DNA from: Pseudomonadota bacterium
GTDB lineage: Bacteria; Oederibacteriota; Muellerivitia; Muellerivitales; Muellerivitaceae
Reading direction: 5' to 3'
Length of the DNA: 32,711 nucleotides
Assembly: GCA_021324075.1 (NCBI GenBank)
Contig: JAJPJW010000161.1
Location: 1 to 32,711 of the forward strand
The position numbers were made by a program, and so were the translations under genes. Under the pieces are notes generated by a model. The model was not told where the DNA came from, did not search any database, and saw only the letters and a list, made by a program, of their open reading frames with translations. Position 1 is the first letter of the stretch. Each line of letters begins with the position of its first letter. Positions 5,588-13,893 of the stretch are shown piece after piece.

Positions 5588-8470
5588 TCACTCCAGGATC
5601 AAAAGTTTCAAAATCGTCCGCTTCCCATTCGCCGTGACCAGGACGTAATAAAGTCCGTTGGCCAGGGGACGGCCGCCCTTGTCCTTCAAGGGGATGTCCA
5701 GTTTATCAGTTCCGGCGGGTTCGGGAAGGGTGATATTCAGCACCTGCCGGAAGGACGGGGTGAAGATCTGGACGCGGACCTCCCCTGCCGTAGCCAGGCT
5801 CACTTGGAGCGTCACTGAACCGCCGGTAGCAGGATTGGGATAAAGCAGGGGAGTGGCGGAAACCGCCGGAGTGGTACTGGCGGAAGGCGTTGAGGTCATG
5901 GAGGGCTGGAGGGTGGGCGTCGGAGAGGGCGTCCAAGTGGGTGAAGGCGTCAGGGTGCGGGTAAAGGTCGGGGAAACCGTCACGGTGGGGGTAAAGCTGG
6001 GGGATAGAGTGGCCGTGGCGGTCGGGCTGGAAGTAGCGCTATTCACCGGCGTAGAGGTGGCGGTGGCGGGCAAAGTGGCCGTCGGCGTCGCCGAAGGCGT
6101 CTTAGACGGGGTGGCCGTCGCGGTAAAGGCCAGGGTCGGGGTGGAAGTCCCGGTGGCGGTGGAAGTAAGCGTGTTTCGCGGGGTAACCGTGGGCGTGGAA
6201 GAAGGGGTGGAAGAGGCCGTCGAGGTAGCCGTGCTGACTGGCGTCAATGTCGGCGTATCCGTAGCCGTACCGGTCGGTACGGAAGTAGCCGTCAGGGTGG
6301 AGGTCCCCGTGGAAGTCCGGCTGGGGGTCTGAGTCGGACTGCCCGTAGAAGTGTTTGACGGCGTCCAGCTTGATGTAAATGAAGCTGTCGGTGTGCTGGA
6401 GGCTGTCGCGCTGGCCGTCAACGTGCTTGAGGGCGTTGCTGAATTGCTGAGGGTGTTTGTCGGCGTGGCGCTAAGAGTCGGCGAAGCGCTATTAGTGGGA
6501 GTACCGGTCGTGGTGGCCGTGGGGGTACGGCTGGCGGTCGCAGTGGGCGTGGAAGATGCGGTTGAAGTCGCGGTGGCGGTCGGGCTGGCGGTGCCTGTTC
6601 CCGTGGGCGTAGAGGTTGTAGTGAAGCTAGGCGTGGCGCTGGGGGTTCTCGTGGCCGTGGACGTGGGGCTCCCCGTCGCTGTATTGGAGGAAGTCGCAGT
6701 GGGCGTGGAAGACGCGGTTGAAGTCGCGGTGGCGGTCGGGGTGCGGCTGGCGGTGGAAGTGGCCGTCGGCGCCGGGCTTCCCGTGGGCGTGGGACTGGGG
6801 GTCGCGAGCAACCCGTAAACCACCAGGCTGTTGGCGGTCGGCACGAAGACCTTGCCGTTCACGACGCTGGGCGGGGCGAACTTGACCACGCCGCCCACCG
6901 CCGAATCCCGGGCGCCGGTGGCCTGGCCGCTGTTGTAAAGCTCCGTCCCGAGGTTGGTGGCGTCATAGGCGTGCAGCGTGACCGGGGTGCCGGAGGAAAG
7001 GGCCCAGAGGATGCCGTTGGTGTTTCCGTTGGAGGAGACGCTGGGTACCGCGCCCTGGCCTCCGAAGGTTTCCGAAGTTTCCGAGAAAAAGGGCGTCACA
7101 TATTGGCCGTTGACGAAGCGGAAGGATTTGACCGGGGATCCCGTCATCCCCCAATAAACGAATTGGGTGACCCCGTTGCTGTAGATGGCGGGGGTGGTAT
7201 AGCCCCTGCCCCCGATGGCCGCCACCGTCTGGGGGACGTTGTTGGCGGTGGCGCTGAATTCGCCCATCTTGCCCGTGGCCGCGTCCACCACGTAAAGGTC
7301 GCCCGGTTTGTCCGCGCCCAGGATGAGGTTGGGATGGGCCGTCGTTCCCCAGGAGGCGGGCAGCAGGCACTGCCCCGCCGAACCCACGTCGTTGTCGGCG
7401 TTGCTCATGGTTTGCTGGTTCATGGGGGCGAAGTAATCCAGCACCGTCACCGCGTTGCCCGTGGTGTTCAATTTCAGGAAACACTGGGGGTAGTCAGGGC
7501 CGATCCCGCCGCCCGATTCGGAGGTCCCGTTGGAGGTGAGGAAATAAAGGTTGCCCGCCGAATCCACCGAGGGGCCGTCGCCCGATTCCCAAAGGGAGCC
7601 CTCGCTGGTGTTGGGGGTGGTGTCGTAAACGCTGAGCTGCTGGGTGATGTTGGCGGCGTTATAGCCGATGACCCATCCGTGGTAATTGCCCCAGGTGTTC
7701 AAATCGCAGTGGGAGGTCCAGCTGGTATAGACCACCCCGTTCACCAGGGCCAGGGCGCACCTTTCCTTGTAGGCCTGGGGGACGAAGTTCACGGTGGTGC
7801 CGCCGTTTCCCGTACCGGGGCCCGAAGCCTTGATGGTCTGGGGCCCGTTGGCGGTTTCGGCGCCGGTGGAGATGTTGACGGCGTGGAGGGTCTGGGTAAA
7901 AGTGGTGACACCGGCCGAGACCGTCTTGGTCATGGCCACGAAATACATGATGCCCGTGGAAGTGTCGATGACGGGCGTGTCCGTGATGCCGATCTGGGGG
8001 GTGATCTGGCCGCAGCTGCCCACATCGGCTTGGGCCACCGTCATGGTCACGCCGCCGATGTAGCTGTCATGCCAGTAGGTGACCCCGGCGGTGTCGGCGT
8101 CGAAGGCATAGGCGCTGTCGTTCTCGGTAACCACGTAAACCACGTTATGGGTGCCGCCGCCGATGCTGACATTGGGCATATAAAGGGGTTGGGCGTAGAC
8201 TTGGCCGTCCACCGCGTCAGAAAAAAGCTTCCCGAAGTTGGTGGAGTTGACATTGGTGGTGGTCAAGACGGTTTCAGACTGGTTCCATCCGTCACGGGCC
8301 TGGTCATTGTGGTAGGTGGTGAGGGAAGTTTGGGGAAAAACCGGGGAACAGGCCAAGAAGAGGAGGGTTGCGCGGAAGATTCCTCCCAGCCCGTAGCCAG
8401 GGGGAAAGGAAAAAAGCGGATTTTTTATATGAAAAAATCGGCGCTGCAACGCCGATCCAGTGGAGTTCAT
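5588..8470 (-). CDS. Secreted PQQ-like beta-propeller protein with ~310-residue Thr/Pro stalk and FlgD/T9SS-like C-terminal domain
   Basis: A 960-residue protein. Residues ~25-45 form a hydrophobic export signal (ATLLFLACSPVFPQ). Residues ~48-550 are a beta-propeller with PQQ-repeat-like strands (VVYVVTENDSAYAFDADT, YVVDAATGKMGEF, LYFLTSNGT), as in the PQQ-binding-like/BamB-like families. Residues ~555-865 are a Thr/Pro/Ser stalk, followed by a ~95-residue beta-sandwich (LYPNPATGGSV ... NGLYYVLVTANGKR) typical of FlgD-type C-terminal modules. The vicinal Cys pair of classic quinoprotein dehydrogenases was not seen, so enzyme activity is unproven. pqqA begins 50 bases downstream on the same strand, which suggests co-transcription and makes the protein a candidate PQQ user. 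No ribosome binding site precedes the ATG; a GATACT lies nine bases upstream. Confidence 0.8.
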   Translation of the reverse strand: MNSTGSALQRRFFHIKNPLFSFPPGYGLGGIFRATLLFLACSPVFPQTSLTTYHNDQARDGWNQSETVLTTTNVNSTNFGKLFSDAVDGQVYAQPLYMPNVSIGGGTHNVVYVVTENDSAYAFDADTAGVTYWHDSYIGGVTMTVAQADVGSCGQITPQIGITDTPVIDTSTGIMYFVAMTKTVSAGVTTFTQTLHAVNISTGAETANGPQTIKASGPGTGNGGTTVNFVPQAYKERCALALVNGVVYTSWTSHCDLNTWGNYHGWVIGYNAANITQQLSVYDTTPNTSEGSLWESGDGPSVDSAGNLYFLTSNGTSESGGGIGPDYPQCFLKLNTTGNAVTVLDYFAPMNQQTMSNADNDVGSAGQCLLPASWGTTAHPNLILGADKPGDLYVVDAATGKMGEFSATANNVPQTVAAIGGRGYTTPAIYSNGVTQFVYWGMTGSPVKSFRFVNGQYVTPFFSETSETFGGQGAVPSVSSNGNTNGILWALSSGTPVTLHAYDATNLGTELYNSGQATGARDSAVGGVVKFAPPSVVNGKVFVPTANSLVVYGLLATPSPTPTGSPAPTATSTASRTPTATATSTASSTPTATSSNTATGSPTSTATRTPSATPSFTTTSTPTGTGTASPTATATSTASSTPTATASRTPTATTTGTPTNSASPTLSATPTNTLSNSATPSSTLTASATASSTPTASFTSSWTPSNTSTGSPTQTPSRTSTGTSTLTATSVPTGTATDTPTLTPVSTATSTASSTPSSTPTVTPRNTLTSTATGTSTPTLAFTATATPSKTPSATPTATLPATATSTPVNSATSSPTATATLSPSFTPTVTVSPTFTRTLTPSPTWTPSPTPTLQPSMTSTPSASTTPAVSATPLLYPNPATGGSVTLQVSLATAGEVRVQIFTPSFRQVLNITLPEPAGTDKLDIPLKDKGGRPLANGLYYVLVTANGKRTILKLLILE
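5880..6815 (-). repeat. Low-complexity Thr/Pro/Ser-coding repeat tract
   Basis: About 935 bases of degenerate short repeats (read on the plus strand as GTGGCGGTCG-like and GGCGTGGAAG-like units) that encode the stalk of the beta-propeller protein. One unit, AGTCGCAGTGGGCGTGGAAG or close to it, recurs near 6536 and 6692, which indicates recent internal duplication. Such tracts commonly change length by slippage. Confidence 0.8.
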
Positions 8471-8661
8471 GGTTAAAAAGTATCACTTTTATTGGCGCTT
8501 TTCGGAGATTTAAAGGCTTTTTTTAGGAAACCGACTACACCAAAAAATTTAACGTTTAAGACTGGGGTCCAAGGCCTTCCAAGGCGTCCAAAACCAATAA
8601 GCTGTGTGTGAACAAAGTGTTAAAATTCCACATCATCGAAACAATCAAGGACATCAACACC
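8471..8661. promoter_or_regulatory. Divergent promoter region of the pqq-side operon and the TonB receptor
   Basis: This ~190-base AT-richer spacer separates the minus-strand beta-propeller/pqq unit from the plus-strand TonB receptor. It should hold promoters for both. I could not recognise a strong -35/-10 pair, a Fur-type box or a cobalamin riboswitch. A GATACT near the minus-strand start could serve as a -10. Confidence 0.5.
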
Positions 8662-10686
8662 ATGGCCTCGACCAACCCCTCCAAATCCCTCTTGTTCCTG
8701 CTATTTCCGACACTTCTTTATGGCCAATCCCCCTCCCCGACGTCCACTCCGGCTGTTGCCGCGACTCACCTGTCCCCCGGACCACAAGCCGGGGGACAAG
8801 GTTTGGTTGTGCCGAGCCAAGGTGCCGACGGTATCGGAGGCATCACTGGAGGCTCGGCAACCCAAGCTGAAACGGTTTTCCAAATCCAGGAAGTAGTGGT
8901 CCAGGCCAAGCCGTTCCCGGGCGACGTCTGGGAAGGTAAGGATTTGGAGGGACTCCAAAACGACGGCCGCCTTTCCACCTTCCTCAACGACGCGGGGGGA
9001 GTGGATGTGCAAGGGGTCGGCGGCGCCAAGACCTTCAGCACCGCTTCCATCCGGGGCTCTTCCCCCGGACAAACCCTCATCCTTCTCAACGGCCAAAGGA
9101 CGAACGAGGGTTTCGACCTGGGCCTCGTTCCCACCGGGGATATCGAGCGCATCGAGGTCCTCAAGGGGCCCGCGGCCCTGGCCTACGGGTCGGAAGCCAC
9201 GGGCGGCGCCATTAATATCATTACGAAAGCCGGAACCGGGGGCGCCAACCTGGACGCCTCGGGGGGCGACTTCAATACCTGGCAGGTCCAGGGTGGGACC
9301 GGCCACATGAAAGCCGGAGCCTGGGACAGTTCCTGGAACGCCGGCTGGTACCAGACCGGCGGCTATACGGTCAACACCGACGAGGTTTCGGGGGAGATTA
9401 ACCATGATTCCGAATGGTCCTGGGGGGACGACCGACTTTCCCTCCGGGCTGGTTACGTTTATAAGGACGGCGGTTCCCCCAACGGCGACAGTCTTTCAGC
9501 CCAGGATACGGGCCAGTTCGACACCGACGACCGCGAAAAGAGGAACGCGGTGGAGGTCTCCCTGCAAGGTGAGCGGGCCTCGGACGACTGGACCTTCCGC
9601 CCCTCCCTTTCCTACAGCTTCGCCGACGTCGAACGTTTAAACCCGCTGGGTCCGGACGCCGTGGCTGGCGTGCCACTGGGGGACGAGAACATCTACAACC
9701 ATTTCGATTCCAGGGCTTCGGCCGGTGGAAAATGGAGCGGTTTTTTACAATCGCTGGACCTGGACGCCGAGTTCAGGGCCCAAAACGTGACGGGCACCGA
9801 AGGCTTGGGGGGCGGCTACCGGTGGGACAACCGGACTTCCCTTTCCACCCATGCCGGCCTTGCCCTTTCCCCGGATCTTTTCCTGGACTTGGGCGGCCGG
9901 ATGGATTGGTATAACAGCTACGGACCCCTGGTCTTCAACCCCGAAGCCACCTTGCGGGAAGTCCTCTCCCCGGGCCGCGACCTTTACCTGGAAGCGGGCA
10001 CCGGCTATCGCTACCCGGATTTCGACGAATTATTCCACCCAACCATCGCCTATATCGTGGGTCCGGACACCCCGGTGGAATTCGGCAACGGGGAGACCGG
10101 GAACCCCAACTTGCTTCCCGAATCCTCCCTCAACCTGGAGGCCGGCACCGACCTGCTGTTCGGCGGCCTGCTCCTCAAAGCCGGCGGGTTTTGGAATACT
10201 TATTCCAACCTCATCGTGCCGGGGGAGGACGCTTCCAACTTCTGGACCTTCCTCAATGTGGCCCATGCCCGCCAATTGGGCGCCGAGGTCGGCTTGAAAT
10301 GGAACCTCACTAAAGATTGGTCCCTCCGGGGTGATTACACCTATGTGGATTCCCGCGACACGGACTCCAACCGGCTCATCCCCGCCCGGATGCGCCAAAA
10401 ACTTTCGGCAGGGGTGGATTGGGAACCGGCGCCCGGCGCCCGCTTGAACCTGGACGCTGATTACCTGGACCGCAACCCCGCCGTCTACAACGGACCGCAG
10501 GACAGCCCGCCCCTGGTCGTGGCCTCCGACTACACGGTCTTCAACGCCGGGTTCAAGCTCGACCTCACCCGGGACACCCGCCTTTTCCTCGAACTGGACA
10601 ACCTCCTCAACCAGACCTACGCCACCTTCCAGGGCCTTCCCATGCCCGGGCGCTCTTTCGAGGCCGGCACCCATTTAAGCCTCTAG
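8662..10686 (+). CDS. TonB-dependent outer-membrane receptor
   Basis: A 674-residue receptor. Residues 1-22 form a signal peptide (SLLFLLFPTLLYGQ). About residues 75-82 hold a TonB-box-like strand (IQEVVVQA), followed by a plug domain (STASIRGSSPGQTLILLNGQR, split motif; then RIEVLKGPAALAYGSEATGGAINIIT in two blocks) and a ~500-residue beta-barrel with alternating aromatic strands. It imports a scarce ligand through the outer membrane using TonB energy. The ATG at 8662 is preferred over the in-frame GTG at 8608 because it starts the signal peptide and has AAGGA ten bases upstream. Residues ~37-68 are encoded by a palindromic repeat and would not be expected in relatives. The gene diverges from the pqq operon; PQQ, a metal complex or cobalamin are possible ligands (inference). 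Confidence 0.9.
   Translation: MASTNPSKSLLFLLFPTLLYGQSPSPTSTPAVAATHLSPGPQAGGQGLVVPSQGADGIGGITGGSATQAETVFQIQEVVVQAKPFPGDVWEGKDLEGLQNDGRLSTFLNDAGGVDVQGVGGAKTFSTASIRGSSPGQTLILLNGQRTNEGFDLGLVPTGDIERIEVLKGPAALAYGSEATGGAINIITKAGTGGANLDASGGDFNTWQVQGGTGHMKAGAWDSSWNAGWYQTGGYTVNTDEVSGEINHDSEWSWGDDRLSLRAGYVYKDGGSPNGDSLSAQDTGQFDTDDREKRNAVEVSLQGERASDDWTFRPSLSYSFADVERLNPLGPDAVAGVPLGDENIYNHFDSRASAGGKWSGFLQSLDLDAEFRAQNVTGTEGLGGGYRWDNRTSLSTHAGLALSPDLFLDLGGRMDWYNSYGPLVFNPEATLREVLSPGRDLYLEAGTGYRYPDFDELFHPTIAYIVGPDTPVEFGNGETGNPNLLPESSLNLEAGTDLLFGGLLLKAGGFWNTYSNLIVPGEDASNFWTFLNVAHARQLGAEVGLKWNLTKDWSLRGDYTYVDSRDTDSNRLIPARMRQKLSAGVDWEPAPGARLNLDADYLDRNPAVYNGPQDSPPLVVASDYTVFNAGFKLDLTRDTRLFLELDNLLNQTYATFQGLPMPGRSFEAGTHLSL
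8771..8859 (-). repeat. In-frame two-hairpin palindromic element, copy 1 (TonB receptor)
   Basis: Short hairpin: TGTCCCCCGG (8771-8780) pairs with CCGGGGGACA (8789-8798), a perfect 10-bp stem. Spacer GGTTTGGT. Long hairpin: TGCCGAGCC (8810-8818) pairs with GGCTCGGCA (8851-8859), with an inner stem GGTGCC (8821-8826) to GGCATC (8839-8844). It encodes a Gly/Pro-rich insert between signal peptide and TonB box without a frameshift or stop. It is in opposite orientation to the copies in the VOC and CE15-like genes. Confidence 0.85.
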
Positions 10687-10710
10687 CCGGTCGGCCGGGC
10701 CAAAGCTCCC

Positions 10711-10739
10711 TTGCCCGGCCCCGGCCGCTCCCTTATAGT
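10711..10739 (+). promoter_or_regulatory. Promoter of hrpB giving a leaderless transcript
   Basis: TTGCCC (10711-10716), a 17-base spacer, then TATAGT (10734-10739). The ATG at 10747 lies seven bases past the -10, right where transcription should begin, and there is no Shine-Dalgarno sequence in front of it. Confidence 0.55.
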
Positions 10740-10746
10740 CCCTCCC

Positions 10747-13221
10747 ATGAAAAACGCCTCCCCGCTTCCCATCGACGGGCTCCTTCCCGGCCTCCTGGAA
10801 GCCCTCGAAAGACAGCCCTCCGCGGTGGTGACTGCCGAACCGGGCGCCGGGAAAACCACCCGCGTTCCCCCCGCCCTCCTGGCTTCCCCTTTCGCCGCCG
10901 GTAAGGAAATCTGGGTCCTCCAGCCCCGACGCCTGGCGGCCAAGATGGCGGCCCTGCGCGTGGCGGAGGAACTGGGGGAGGAAATCGGGCGGCGGGTGGG
11001 TTACCAGTTCAGGTTCGAGAAGGTGGCGGGCCGGGAAACCCGCCTCAAGTTCATGACCGACGGCATGCTCCTGCCCCTCTCCCAGGAGGATCCCCGGCTC
11101 TCCAAGGTCGCGGCGGTGGTCCTGGATGAATTCCACGAACGCAGCCTGGAGTTGGACCTGGGGCTGGGCTTCCTGCGACGCCTTCAATTAGGGCCCCGGC
11201 CGGACCTTCGTATCGTGGTCATGAGCGCCACCCTGGACGCGGGGGCTTTGTCCGACTATCTCTCCAACTGTCCTGTCTTCAAAAGCGAGGGCCGGATCTT
11301 CCCCGTCACCGTCGAATACCACCCCTTCCCCCAGGAACAGGACCTTGCCCTGAAAGTCCGGTCGGCGCTGAAACACCTGAGGGGATCGGGGGCCAGGGGG
11401 ACCGCCCTGGTCTTCCTGCCGGGCCTGGGGGAGATCCGGAATTCCCAGAGGGCCCTGGGAAAGGAATGCGGCGAAGTCCATGCCCTCTACGGCGACCTCT
11501 CCGTGGCCGAGCAGCAGGAGGTCCTGAAACCTTCGGCCGGGGACAAGGTGATCCTCAGCACCAACCTGGCGGAGACCTCCTTGACTGTGCCCGGCGTGAC
11601 GGCGGTGGTGGATTCAGGATTGACCCGCCAGTCCCGCGTTTCGGCTTGGTCCGGCCTCTCCAGCCTGGTCACCGTGCCCTCAAGCCAGGCCTCCGCCGTC
11701 CAACGGGCCGGGCGGGCGGGCCGCCTGCAGGAAGGCCTTTGCTACCGGCTCTACACCAAGTTTGATTTCGACCACCGGGCCTCCTTTGACCTTCCGGAAA
11801 TACTGCGCTCCGACCTGGCCCGGAGCCTTCTCGACCTCCTCTCCCTGGGCGTGGAGGACCTGGACGCCTTCCCCTGGTTCCAAAAACCATCCCCCGGTTC
11901 CCTGGAAGCTGCCCTTGCCTTGCTTCAAAGGCTGGGGGCCGTCGCCGGCAAGGGCCTGGCTCCCTTGGGCCGGAAGATGGCCGGCCTTCCGGTCGCCCCC
12001 CGCCTGGCCAAGTTCCTCCTGGAGTCGAAGGAGTTCTCCCAGGACGACTCCACCCTGGTGGAAAAGGCCTGCCGTTTGGCCGCCTTGATCAGCGAGGAGA
12101 GGCCCGATACGGAGGACCTGCTGGAGGAGTTGGGCCGGTATCGCCCCGACGGTGAGGCCAAAAAGCTGGAAGATAAATTGAGGGGGCTCCTCGCCGGAAA
12201 AACAACTTCCCCAAGCAGGGGGAAAGAAACACAGGCCCTCCTGGCCAAGGCCCTTTTGTCCGCCTTCCCCGACCGCGTGGCCAAGGTAAGGGGCGGTGAA
12301 TCCGCCCATTCGCGCAACCTGGGCGGCCGCAAGAAGGAACTCCTCCTCTCCGGTGGCGGCTCCGCCGTGGCCGCCGACAGCCCCCTCACCCGCGCCCACG
12401 AGGTTTTCCTGGTGGTGGAAGCGCAGGAGCTGACCCAGGGGATGAAGGACCGGATCGGGGGCGGGGCCCAATCCCAGGTCAAGGCCCGGTCCCTCTGTCC
12501 CATCGAGATGGATTGGCTCCTGGACCTTTTCCCGGACCGCCTGGCCGAACAGGTGGCCGTCGAATGGAATGGAAAGGCCCAGCGGGTGGAAGGTTTCAAG
12601 CGCTTGAAGTACGACGATCTGCTCCTGGATGAGAAGCCGCTCTCGCCCAAGGACTTTGGCCCTGAAACGCGGGATTTGCTTTTCAAGGAAGCCCTGGCGG
12701 CGGGCCCCGCGGCCTACTCGGACCCGGAAGAACTGGGGGATTTCTTGGGCCGGTTGAAATTCACCGCCCAAAGGGCTGGAGGGTTCACGGAGATTTCAAA
12801 AAACGAAGTGGAGAAAACCCTGAAGGAGCTTTGTGAAGGCCTCCGGAGCCTGGCGGAGCTGAAGGAAGCGGGGTTGGTGGCGGCCTTGAGGGGCCGCTTA
12901 TCCCCGAAGGAGCTGTCACTGCTGGAAAAGCTGGCCCCGGGTCAGGTGACCCTTCCCTCCGGGCGGCGTATGAGAATCCATTACGATGAAGGCAAACCGC
13001 CTTGGGGCGAATCCCGCATCCAGGATTTCTTCGGTTTGAAGCAGGGTCCTTCGGTGGCCGGGGACGGGGTGCCGGTGGTCTTGCACCTGCTCTCCCCCGC
13101 CCAGCGGCCCGTTCAGGTCACCAGCGACTTGGCGGGCTTTTGGAAGAACCACTATCCCCAGGTCCGCAAGGAATTATCCCGCCGGTATCCCCGGCACAAA
13201 TGGCCCGAGAACCCGGCGTAA
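10747..13221 (+). CDS. hrpB: ATP-dependent RNA helicase HrpB
   Basis: An 824-residue DEAH-family protein, the normal HrpB length. Walker A is EPGAGKTT (31-38); motif II is the HrpB-specific DEFH (127-130, followed by ERS); motif III is SAT (160-162); motif VI is QRAGRAGR in the C-terminal RecA domain near residue 317. The C-terminal half carries the HrpB-type region ending around PRHKWPENP, which is also characteristic of the family. It would unwind RNA or RNP using ATP; its cellular targets in bacteria are poorly defined. The start at 10747 is chosen over an upstream in-frame start at 10711 because MKNASPLPIDGLLPGLL begins the conserved domain and because of the overlapping promoter. The gene follows the TonB receptor by 60 bases but has its own promoter. 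Confidence 0.93.
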   Translation: MKNASPLPIDGLLPGLLEALERQPSAVVTAEPGAGKTTRVPPALLASPFAAGKEIWVLQPRRLAAKMAALRVAEELGEEIGRRVGYQFRFEKVAGRETRLKFMTDGMLLPLSQEDPRLSKVAAVVLDEFHERSLELDLGLGFLRRLQLGPRPDLRIVVMSATLDAGALSDYLSNCPVFKSEGRIFPVTVEYHPFPQEQDLALKVRSALKHLRGSGARGTALVFLPGLGEIRNSQRALGKECGEVHALYGDLSVAEQQEVLKPSAGDKVILSTNLAETSLTVPGVTAVVDSGLTRQSRVSAWSGLSSLVTVPSSQASAVQRAGRAGRLQEGLCYRLYTKFDFDHRASFDLPEILRSDLARSLLDLLSLGVEDLDAFPWFQKPSPGSLEAALALLQRLGAVAGKGLAPLGRKMAGLPVAPRLAKFLLESKEFSQDDSTLVEKACRLAALISEERPDTEDLLEELGRYRPDGEAKKLEDKLRGLLAGKTTSPSRGKETQALLAKALLSAFPDRVAKVRGGESAHSRNLGGRKKELLLSGGGSAVAADSPLTRAHEVFLVVEAQELTQGMKDRIGGGAQSQVKARSLCPIEMDWLLDLFPDRLAEQVAVEWNGKAQRVEGFKRLKYDDLLLDEKPLSPKDFGPETRDLLFKEALAAGPAAYSDPEELGDFLGRLKFTAQRAGGFTEISKNEVEKTLKELCEGLRSLAELKEAGLVAALRGRLSPKELSLLEKLAPGQVTLPSGRRMRIHYDEGKPPWGESRIQDFFGLKQGPSVAGDGVPVVLHLLSPAQRPVQVTSDLAGFWKNHYPQVRKELSRRYPRHKWPENPA

Positions 13222-13255
13222 ATCCCAAGCCCACCCGCGCAAAAGTCGATTCGCC

Positions 13256-13663
13256 TTAATTCGAAAGGGCTTCGGCCTTTTTCACTCCCGTTTGCAGGCG
13301 GACCGTCCCCACCAGGTTTTCCCAATCCAGGTCGGTCTTCGAAAGATAGGCCCGGGCGCCCATTTGCAGGGCGAAGGAGGAAACCGTCTCATTCATGAAG
13401 GAACTCATGGCGACGAGCGGAACGCGGGGGTAAGCCTGCGTCATCTTGAGGACCCCTTCCAGACATTCGACATCCGGCAGGAAAAGGTCCATCAAGACCG
13501 CATCCACCGCCTGCTTGGCCATCGTTTCCAATGCGCCCCGGAAACTGGAAGCATGGTGCAGCACGAACTGGCCCCTGCCGTGCATCTTAAAGGCCTCTTC
13601 CGTCAGGAGAACATCGCCTGGATTATCTTCCACTAATAGAATTTGCCGGGTCTTAAAAGGCAT
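13256..13663 (-). CDS. Single-domain response regulator (CheY/Rcp1-like receiver)
   Basis: A 135-residue stand-alone receiver domain. Acidic pocket E12-D13 (LLVEDNPGD), phospho-acceptor D59 (VLMDLFLPD), the Ser at 87 in place of Thr (VAMSS) and K109 (LSKTD) are all in place, so it should be phosphorylated. The EDNPGDV start and lack of an output domain match the Rcp1-like receivers that pair with phytochrome-like or hybrid kinases. No kinase gene is adjacent; the hybrid kinase at 30648 has a phytochrome-like second HisKA and could be a partner (inference). GGAGG lies about seven bases before the ATG. Its 3' end faces hrpB, only 34 bases away. Confidence 0.9.
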   Translation of the reverse strand: MPFKTRQILLVEDNPGDVLLTEEAFKMHGRGQFVLHHASSFRGALETMAKQAVDAVLMDLFLPDVECLEGVLKMTQAYPRVPLVAMSSFMNETVSSFALQMGARAYLSKTDLDWENLVGTVRLQTGVKKAEALSN

Positions 13664-13830
13664 GGCTTCCCTCCAATTGATTTTTCATTGGGCTCATTAG
13701 AGGGAGTCAAGAAGCCCTATTGCAACTCACTCCCGAAGATTTCCGGGCGCGAGGGGGATAATTGACGCCCCCTTAACACGAACTGCACAAATCCTTGCCG
13801 GATGGGAACGTTTTTAGGCGGGGCGGTTCC

Positions 13831-13875
13831 AAAAAAAATGCCGTGGACGGGGCGGCCAGGCCTCCGTCCACGGCA
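13831..13875 (-). terminator. Intrinsic terminator of the GH10 xylanase gene
   Basis: A perfect 12-bp stem (TGCCGTGGACGG 13839-13850 with CCGTCCACGGCA 13864-13875) followed on the minus strand by eight T residues (13831-13838). It lies 19 bases after the xylanase stop. Confidence 0.92.
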
Positions 13876-13893
13876 CTTGGCGTTAAAGAATAA

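Noticed and set aside
5880-6815. Stalk repeat considered as CRISPR or VNTR locus
   Set aside because: Units are degenerate, lack unique spacers and are explained by the coding of a Thr/Pro linker.
5853-6818. Val/Gly-rich plus-strand frames opposite the Thr/Pro stalk
   Set aside because: They only translate the complement of the stalk repeat and show no start signal or domain.
8471-8661. Cobalamin riboswitch upstream of the TonB receptor
   Set aside because: No B12-box-like sequence was seen and the spacer is short.
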